NCBI GenBank assembly: GCA_019314185.1
Contig: JAFCZU010000071.1
Span: 1 to 10,375, forward strand
DNA length: 10,375 bases
Reading direction: 5' to 3'
From: Deltaproteobacteria bacterium
GTDB lineage: Bacteria > Desulfobacterota > Desulfobacteria > Desulfobacterales > ETH-SRB1
Numbering within the stretch: the first letter of the stretch is position 1; each line of letters starts with the position of its first letter. The notes below the pieces were generated by a model. The model had not been told where the DNA came from. It saw only the letters and a program-made list of their open reading frames with translations, and made no database searches. Of this stretch, positions 5,824 through 10,375 are shown in pieces. Made by a program: the position numbers and the translations under genes.

Positions 5824-5939
5824 AGTTCCGTGTTAGGGCATTTCACTTCTATTTTTAAAGAGTTAGGCCAAAATCAGAAGAAAAACATATCACAAATGAG
5901 CAAGAAAATACCATTACAAGTGGAATAAAATTGCACACT

Positions 5940-6224
5940 TTATGTAATATCTTGCACATGTGGAAAAAGTAAAGCAGATGTGAGAAAACGGAGTAAAGAA
6001 TCCTGGTCCAGAGGACCAGGTTTTTCAGGACAATATAAAACAGGAAGTATTACAAAAGACATAATTACACCAAACCCAACTAAAGTAGCTGTCAAGCGCG
6101 GCGACAAACCTCCAATAATAACTAATACGCCTGCAAATACCATTGGCGGCATTCCAAACTCAAAGATTGACACCCGTTGCAAGCCCATGCCAATAATCAG
6201 ATAACAGATAGTAAAGTTTTCCAA
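5940..6224 (-). CDS. Hypothetical small membrane protein, 94 aa, doubtful
   Basis: An open frame begins at a TTG (6224), 39 bp after the ThiF-like gene stop. Residues about 28-42 and 50-63 are hydrophobic and likely to span the membrane (MVFAGVLVIIGGLSPRLTATLVGFGVIMSFVILPVLY). The pattern of a Gly-Gly hinge and a short basic SPRL loop between two helices reminds me of the last helices of DoxX-type membrane proteins, so this could be a decayed fragment of one; that is only a resemblance. The start is rare, the ribosome binding site is weak (GTGAGAA), and a perfect hairpin followed by five T on the opposite strand lies inside the frame. It may be a broken gene or not a gene. Confidence 0.3.
   Translation of the reverse strand: MENFTICYLIIGMGLQRVSIFEFGMPPMVFAGVLVIIGGLSPRLTATLVGFGVIMSFVILPVLYCPEKPGPLDQDSLLRFLTSALLFPHVQDIT
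6002..6025 (+). terminator. Orphan rho-independent terminator-like hairpin, plus strand
   Basis: CCTGGTCC (6002-6009) and GGACCAGG (6013-6020) form a perfect 8-bp GC-rich stem with a three-base loop, followed by TTTTT (6021-6025). On the plus strand this is a textbook intrinsic terminator. No plus-strand gene precedes it, since the regulator upstream runs the other way. It could end a short RNA transcribed from the 5820-6000 region, or limit antisense transcription. On the minus strand there is no U-run. Confidence 0.45.
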
Positions 6225-6263
6225 TTCTCACTTTTCAATATTCAATCATCTGACCCCTATTAT

Positions 6264-7145
6264 TTATTGCTTCTCAAAAACAAATTCATTCATTTGGCCG
6301 GTCTCTAAATCCACATAAAGCATTGCATTTTTGAAAATTTTACCTCGCTTGAGAATAATCTTGAAAACCTCCATGGCCTGCAGGCTTGCAATTAAACAAG
6401 GAGTCATGGCGGGGATGCCAAAAACAGACTCAGGACTTTTTGGGCTGTTTTTATTTGTCCTTTTACTGCCATAAAGATTCATCAGGCCGGGATCATCAGG
6501 GAAAATGGTCATCACCCTGCCCTCGAAACCTGCTAATGCTCCGTGCACTAAAGGAATGCCCAATTTCTTGCATATCCCTTCCAGAATGAACCGATCCGAT
6601 ACATTGTCCAGACCATCTACAATCACATCTGAACCGGACAGCATTTCAAATGCATTGGAGGAGTCCAGTTTCACAGAACAGGCTGATACCTTAACACCTG
6701 GATTAACAGCTTCCACAGAAGCAAGCGCTTCTTTGGCTTTTGATTTACCGAGAGTATTTTTATTGCACAGGGCCTGGCGATTCAGGTTTGTTTCTTCAAA
6801 TACGTCCCTGTCCACGACTACCAAATGCCCTATTCCTATCCTGGCCAGCAATAGAACAACCTGTCCGCCCAGCCCGCCAGCGCCAATCACAACCACCCTG
6901 GATTCTGCCAACCTGAGCTGTTCCTTAAGCGATATGGTCTCCCTGTTGCGGATATATCGGCATGGACAAATTTCCTCTTTTAGAGCGTTTAAATAAACTT
7001 CATATACTTTGCAACCACATTCCTTCGCAATTTTCAGGGCATGTGCATCCTCTAAGACCAGCGCTTCGCGTCCTGACGCATCCATAACCTTTTTAGACTT
7101 TGAGCAAATAAGTTCTTGTATGTTTATCTGCTTCTCCTCACTCAC
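6264..7145 (-). CDS. ThiF/MoeB/HesA-type adenylyltransferase, 293 aa
   Basis: E1-like enzyme that activates the C-terminal glycine of a small sulfur-carrier protein by adenylation with ATP. Residues about 84-130 hold the nucleotide site: VVVIGAGGLGG (85-94), VVDRD (110-114) and NLNRQ (120-124), followed by VDGLDN (176-181). The final third has the family's PCLIASLQAMEVFK segment. Two features are unusual. An N-terminal extension of about 75 residues carries paired cysteines (CGC 43-45, CPC 60-62). The CxxC pairs that bind structural zinc in MoeB and ThiF are missing, with GLMNLYGS standing where the first is expected. The GTG start overlaps the previous stop (GTGA) and has GAGGAA upstream. 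The likely partners are the two beta-grasp proteins encoded just upstream, in service of the metal-pterin cofactor of the divergent oxidoreductase. Confidence 0.85.
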   Translation of the reverse strand: MSEEKQINIQELICSKSKKVMDASGREALVLEDAHALKIAKECGCKVYEVYLNALKEEICPCRYIRNRETISLKEQLRLAESRVVVIGAGGLGGQVVLLLARIGIGHLVVVDRDVFEETNLNRQALCNKNTLGKSKAKEALASVEAVNPGVKVSACSVKLDSSNAFEMLSGSDVIVDGLDNVSDRFILEGICKKLGIPLVHGALAGFEGRVMTIFPDDPGLMNLYGSKRTNKNSPKSPESVFGIPAMTPCLIASLQAMEVFKIILKRGKIFKNAMLYVDLETGQMNEFVFEKQ

Positions 7146-7489
7146 TTTTGTTCCTCAAGGTCTCTACTCGCCATGGTTTTCTCACGGCGCGCACGTTCAA
7201 TATTTTCCCTGGCCATGCCTAAAAAAACACGGTATGGCCCTGGTGTTCCGTAGGGAAGAAAAGCCACGCGATCGCTGGCGAACACGAAATCATAGATATT
7301 TTTTACACTTCCGTTTACAAAAACCCCTTCGATTTCTTCCGGAGGAATATGAAGTTCCACAGCAATATCATACGCTGTCTCACCTTTAGCATCGATATCT
7401 TTATTAAAAGCATATAAAAGTCCTTGCTCATCCATGTAATGACGGAGAAAACCAAATACGCGAATACTGACGCTGTGCGGTTTTGCCAT
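7142..7489 (-). CDS. MoaD/ThiS-like beta-grasp protein with C-terminal extension, no diglycine end, 115 aa
   Basis: Residues 5-80 read as a ubiquitin-like beta-grasp fold (VSIRVFGFLRHY, EGVFVNGSVKNIYDFVFASDRVAFLP). Where a sulfur carrier would end in Gly-Gly, the chain continues as PYGTPGPYRVFLGMARENIERARREK, giving an extra charged helix of about 25 residues. It therefore cannot carry a C-terminal thiocarboxylate unless processed. I recall the GTPGPYR tail from proteins encoded next to aldehyde oxidoreductases, but know of no proven role; a chaperone or cofactor-loading partner is possible. It starts one base after the preceding gene's stop, and its Shine-Dalgarno (GGAGG, 7502-7498) overlaps that gene's last codons. 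Its stop overlaps the adenylyltransferase start. Confidence 0.75.
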   Translation of the reverse strand: MAKPHSVSIRVFGFLRHYMDEQGLLYAFNKDIDAKGETAYDIAVELHIPPEEIEGVFVNGSVKNIYDFVFASDRVAFLPYGTPGPYRVFLGMARENIERARREKTMASRDLEEQK

Positions 7490-7490
7490 A

Positions 7491-7730
7491 TTAACCGCCT
7501 CCTATAGGCGGGAAAAGCCCCACACGTTCACCACCTTTTAACACATAATCCATGTGTTTGCTCTTCCCGTTCACCATAACGATTTTTATTTTATCACACG
7601 GAATATTTATCCGTTCGCACAACTCTTCCACTGTTATTTTCCCATCCACTGAAAAACTCATCCCTTTTACCGGGTCATAAGCGGAAACGTATTTTCGCAG
7701 GCTTGAACTTAAAAGAATTTTTAAAGGCAT
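7491..7730 (-). CDS. MoaD/ThiS family sulfur-carrier protein with Gly-Gly terminus, 79 aa
   Basis: Small beta-grasp protein of the normal length for MoaD (about 80 residues). The conserved VMVNGKSKHMDYVLKGGERVGLFPPIGGG ending (51-79) includes the NG turn, the GERV strand and the terminal diglycine that is adenylated and then carries sulfur as a thiocarboxylate. In MoaD this sulfur forms the dithiolene of molybdopterin or tungstopterin. It is the first gene of a tight three-gene operon with a second beta-grasp protein and a ThiF/MoeB-type enzyme, divergent from an aldehyde:ferredoxin oxidoreductase. The specialised use for that enzyme's cofactor is inferred. The ATG at 7730 has only a weak GGTAG upstream. 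ThiS-type use in thiamine synthesis is less likely given the neighbours. Confidence 0.85.
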   Translation of the reverse strand: MPLKILLSSSLRKYVSAYDPVKGMSFSVDGKITVEELCERINIPCDKIKIVMVNGKSKHMDYVLKGGERVGLFPPIGGG

Positions 7731-7784
7731 TTATATCTACCAAGGCAAATTTTTATTCTGGGAACAAGAAATGTAACCATTCAG

Positions 7785-7810
7785 CCACTAAGTCACAAAG
7801 GCACAAAAGA
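7785..7810. repeat. Short CACAAAG-type repeat
   Basis: The stretch CCACTAAGTCACAAAGGCAC and the following CAAAAGA repeat the unit CACnAAG three times. I recognise this as a dispersed repeat frequent in environmental bacterial genomes. It lies in the 465-bp divergent intergenic region and has no gene in it. Copy number cannot be judged from one window. Confidence 0.35.
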
Positions 7811-7833
7811 ACTTTAATTTTAAACCGTTTTCT

Positions 7834-7934
7834 ATCATTCTGGCGCAAACCGGACACGTAATGAATCATTAGGCTATCCAGTCTTCTCAAGTAATTGCAG
7901 AACATCTGGACTCCGGTTTTCACCGGAGTGACGA
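7834..7934. repeat. REP-like inverted repeat element, about 100 bp
   Basis: The right end contains CTCCGG-TTTTCA-CCGGAG (7911-7928), a perfect 6-bp hairpin within TGGACTCCGGTTTTCACCGG. The left end (ATCATTCTGGCGCAAACCGG, from 7834) is a degenerate reverse copy of it. Paired units of the form CATTCCGG...CCGGAATCCAG are common extragenic repeats in Proteobacteria and Desulfobacterota. A 73-codon frame crossing it is an artefact of the repeat. The remaining sequence up to 8195 is AT-rich and must contain the divergent promoters, but I cannot point to a convincing -35/-10 pair or sigma-54 site. Confidence 0.45.
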
Positions 7935-8195
7935 TTAACTGGTTATAAATATATGCTTTTTGCAAATTCATCAAGACTAATCCACTTCTTTAATTTTTTG
8001 TATCAATACAGTGCTTTGAAAATTTGGCTGTTTTTGTTGAGATATTGCTAATTCGAAAAAGCATTATTTGAAATGTTACGATTTTGCCTGTTTTGCATTT
8101 TTCTTGCTGTAACCTGGCTATTATGCTAAAAATTCATTTTTATGGTATAAATTAATAATTGGCGCAACATTACTTTTAAAGACAAGGAGGCTACT

Positions 8196-9926
8196 ATGTT
8201 TAAGATTATTAGGGTAAACATGTCTGACCTTTCGGTCAAAAAAGAAGATGTCCCTGACGCTTACCAAGGTCTTGGAGGAAGAGGATTAACATCCGCGATC
8301 CTGTTAGGCGAGGTAGAGCCGACCTGCTCCCCTATTGGGCCCAACAACAAACTCATTTTTGCCCCAGGCTTGTTAGGAGGTACCAAATGCGCTAACTCCG
8401 GCAGGATTTCCGTAGGAGCCAAGAGTCCTCTGACAGGAGGCATCAAGGAAGCCAATTCAGGCGGCCAGGCAGGCGGGTATTTATCCAGCCTTGGGATCTC
8501 AGCCATAATAATTGAGGGTCTGCCTGAAGATGGAAAATTATATAAATTGTTTATCAGCAAAGAAAAACAGGAACTATCCCCTGCTGATGCTCTCAAAGAC
8601 ATGGGAAACTATGCAACAATAGATAAGCTGAAAAATGAGTTCGGTGAAAAAGCGGGCTTTGTAAGTATCGGCCCTGCCGGCGAATGGAAACTGGCGGCTG
8701 CAAGCGTAGCTTTTACAGACAAAGAAATTCGCCCCACGCGTCATGCAGGTCGAGGAGGCCTGGGCGCAGTTATGGGTTCCAAGGGTCTCAAAGCAATTAT
8801 CATTGATCCATCAGAAGGTGAAACGGCGCCCCTTGCTGACAAAGAGGCATTTAGTGAAGCTGCAAAGCGATTTGCAAAGGCATTGACAGAACACGCTGTA
8901 ACAGGCCAGGGTCTTCCGACTTATGGAACAGATGTGCTTATAAACATTATCAATGAAGCCGGTGGTCTTCCCACGCGAAATTTCAGATTCGGGCGGTTTG
9001 AAGGAGCCGATAAGGTAGGAGGAGAGTCTTTAAACAAAATTACAGTTGAACGAAAGGGTGAAATAACCCAGGGCTGTATGACCGGCTGCATCATTAAGTG
9101 TTCGGGCACTTACCTCGATAAAAACGGCAAATATCTATCCAAATGGCCTGAGTATGAAACTGTCTGGGCACTGGGCCCCAATTGCGAGATCGATGATTTA
9201 GAAGCGATTGCGCGAATGGACCGTGCCTGTGACGACATCGGAATTGATACCATTGAAACAGGCAATTCAATTGCAGTAGCCATGGAAGGCGGGGTCAAAG
9301 AATTCGGGGACGCGGCCGGAGCCGAGGAACTCCTGGCGGAAATCGGCAAAGGAACACCCCTGGGTCGAATTCTGGGTTCAGGAGCAGCAGTGGTTGGAAA
9401 GGCCTTTGGAGTAAGGCGCGTTCCTGTAGTTAAAAACCAGGCTCTCCCGGCCTATGACCCAAGAGCAGTCAAAGGTGTTGGCGTAACTTATGCCACATCA
9501 CCAATGGGAGCCGACCATACAGCAGGATATGCCGTAGCAACAAACATCATGAAAGTGGGTGGCGATGTTGATCCTTTGAAAGCAGAAGGACAGATTAATT
9601 TATCCAGAAACCTGCAGGTGGCAACCGCTGCCATCGACACGGCGGGTCTCTGCCTGTTCGTAGCCTTTCCGGTCCTCGATATACCGGATGCCTTCAATGC
9701 CATTGTCGATATGCTCAACGCAAAATATGGTCTCTCATTGACCGGTGATGATATTGCTTCCCTTGGACAACGGGTCCTTAAAATGGAAAGAGATTTTAAC
9801 AAACGAGCCGGCTTCACAGCGGCTGATGACCGGCTGCCTGAGTTTTTTAAACTGGAAAAACTTCCGCCACACAACAAGGTGTTTGATATTTCAAACGAGG
9901 AACTAGATACGGTTTATAATTTTTAA
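8196..9926 (+). CDS. aor: Aldehyde:ferredoxin oxidoreductase family (tungsten/molybdenum bis-pterin, 4Fe-4S), 576 aa
   Basis: Cytoplasmic enzyme family that oxidises aldehydes to acids, or the reverse, with low-potential electrons from ferredoxin. The N-terminal domain (about 1-205) shows the pterin-binding pattern: GLGGRGLTSAILL (25-37), GRISVGAKSPLTGG (69-82), ANSGGQAGGYL (86-96) and RHAGRGGLGAVMGSKGLKAI (182-201). The 4Fe-4S ligands are Cys294, Cys298 and Cys302 (GCMTGCIIKC) with Cys486 in DTAGLC (481-486). The first spacing is C-x3-C, where Pyrococcus AOR has C-x2-C; I recall the GCM.GC form from the YdhV-like branch. DDIGID (346-351), AYDPRAVKG (419-427) and SPMGADHTAG (435-444) are also conserved. 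Length is slightly below the family's usual 600-620. AAGGAGG lies six bases before the ATG. The substrate cannot be read from the sequence. Confidence 0.9.
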   Translation: MFKIIRVNMSDLSVKKEDVPDAYQGLGGRGLTSAILLGEVEPTCSPIGPNNKLIFAPGLLGGTKCANSGRISVGAKSPLTGGIKEANSGGQAGGYLSSLGISAIIIEGLPEDGKLYKLFISKEKQELSPADALKDMGNYATIDKLKNEFGEKAGFVSIGPAGEWKLAAASVAFTDKEIRPTRHAGRGGLGAVMGSKGLKAIIIDPSEGETAPLADKEAFSEAAKRFAKALTEHAVTGQGLPTYGTDVLINIINEAGGLPTRNFRFGRFEGADKVGGESLNKITVERKGEITQGCMTGCIIKCSGTYLDKNGKYLSKWPEYETVWALGPNCEIDDLEAIARMDRACDDIGIDTIETGNSIAVAMEGGVKEFGDAAGAEELLAEIGKGTPLGRILGSGAAVVGKAFGVRRVPVVKNQALPAYDPRAVKGVGVTYATSPMGADHTAGYAVATNIMKVGGDVDPLKAEGQINLSRNLQVATAAIDTAGLCLFVAFPVLDIPDAFNAIVDMLNAKYGLSLTGDDIASLGQRVLKMERDFNKRAGFTAADDRLPEFFKLEKLPPHNKVFDISNEELDTVYNF

Positions 9927-9945
9927 TATAGCAAACATTACAAAT

Positions 9946-9983
9946 CAAAGGGGGGAATATCGTAATCTTTCCCCCTTTGTTTA
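9946..9983 (+). terminator. Rho-independent terminator of the oxidoreductase gene
   Basis: CAAAGGGGG (9946-9954) pairs with CCCCCTTTG (9971-9979), extended by a G-U and two A-U pairs inward, with a loop of about 10 bases and followed by TTTAAT. It begins 20 bases after the stop codon. The U-run is short, so termination may be incomplete. The oxidoreductase is thus probably transcribed alone. Confidence 0.7.
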
Positions 9984-10126
9984 ATATATGGCCTGCATGC
10001 CCATTGAAGCAAAACGGAGAATACGCCTGATTTTGCGCTATTAAACATGCCGGAACCAAATAATAGCTATTCTCTTTTTGCTTAACCTTTGATGAACTCG
10101 TAAAAAGTCACGAATTCAATTATAGA

Positions 10127-10248
10127 TGGCTATGGTAAAAAGTTTCATATACAAAGCGTAGTGATTTTTCAGGATCGAAGGCATACATATAGTATGTTGA
10201 GAGTCTGAAAAAATCACTGCAACGCAGTAGATGGAACTTTGCCATGAC
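10127..10248. repeat. Long imperfect palindrome, MITE- or REP-like element
   Basis: The segment folds back on itself around position 10189. The tip is CATAC-ATATA-GTATG (10182-10196). GTAGTGATTTTTCAG (10158-10172) pairs with CTGAAAAAATCACTGC (10205-10220), apart from one bulge and one mismatch. Further out, AAAGTTTCATATAC (10138-10151) corresponds to the reverse complement of 10227-10240 (AAAGTTCCATCTAC). An outer motif, GATGAACTCGTAAAAAGTC (10091-10109), is one I associate with repeat ends in Desulfobacterales, and a degenerate inverse may lie near 10325-10350. The region 9984-10375 contains no credible gene. Confidence 0.5.
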
Positions 10249-10375
10249 CTTTAATCTAAAAAACTCAAGTTTCGCACCCTTGATTTCTATCAATATCAAG
10301 ACGGTAAGGGTTGAAAATAACATTTTTACAGCGAAATCATTTGCTTATATTTTGTAAACAGCAACCTGTGCAACA

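Noticed and set aside
5931..5958. Direct repeat TTGCACA at 5931 and 5952, two helical turns apart
   Set aside because: Seven bases repeated once in AT-rich DNA, with no suitably placed promoter; too weak to call an operator.
6505..6996. Plus-strand open frame of 163 codons
   Set aside because: It lies entirely opposite the ThiF/MoeB-type gene, whose motifs are clear, and its own translation is low-complexity without domain features.
7753..7974. Minus-strand open frame of 73 codons upstream of the sulfur-carrier gene
   Set aside because: It is made of two dispersed repeats (CACAAAG-type and REP-like); its translation is typical of repeat-derived spurious frames.
10120..10323. Minus-strand open frame of 67 codons at the right end
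   Set aside because: It runs through the long palindrome and has no supporting start signal or recognisable protein features.

Overview
The window looks like chromosomal DNA of a Gram-negative, anaerobic, probably sulfate-reducing bacterium (Desulfobacterota, Desulfobacterales-like). The reasons are the tungsten/molybdenum aldehyde oxidoreductase gene with its own sulfur-carrier genes, the sigma-54 regulation, the exported periplasmic/surface proteins, and several short non-coding repeat elements of a kind I associate with that group. This assignment is inference; there is no rRNA or marker gene here.

Left half (1-3755, all minus strand): an operon resembling the Pseudomonas functional-amyloid (Fap) system. 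In transcription order it holds a small exported protein (3755-3366, FapA-like by position only), a possible 19-codon leader ORF (3341-3282), a 329-aa amyloid subunit with three Q/N-rich repeats (3245-2256), a strong intergenic hairpin, a FapD-like C39 cysteine peptidase with Cys-His-Asp intact (2106-1357), a 169-aa exported protein with one degenerate repeat (1355-846), and a second three-repeat amyloid subunit of 260 aa (834-52). A good ribosome binding site at the left edge shows that the operon continues outside the window.

Control region and regulator (3756-5643): just upstream of the operon is a near-consensus -24/-12 (sigma-54) promoter, and 60-140 bp further upstream a perfect 13-bp inverted repeat that would suit an activator. 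A ~118-bp MITE-like element follows. The next gene, on the same strand, encodes a sigma-54 activator with a PilZ (c-di-GMP-type) domain, a zinc ribbon, an AAA+ domain with GAFTGA, and a Fis-type HTH. The simplest reading is a self-contained switch: c-di-GMP acts on the PilZ activator, which drives sigma-54 transcription of a secreted amyloid matrix. This is the most interesting system in the window.

Right half (5940-9983): a poorly supported small membrane-protein ORF, then a minus-strand operon (7730-6264) of two beta-grasp MoaD/ThiS-type proteins and a ThiF/MoeB-type adenylyltransferase. It is divergent from a plus-strand aldehyde:ferredoxin oxidoreductase gene (8196-9926) that ends at a hairpin terminator. 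These genes probably make or sulfurate the metal-pterin cofactor used by the oxidoreductase. The intergenic stretches 7731-8195 and 9984-10375 contain degenerate repeat elements and no credible genes.
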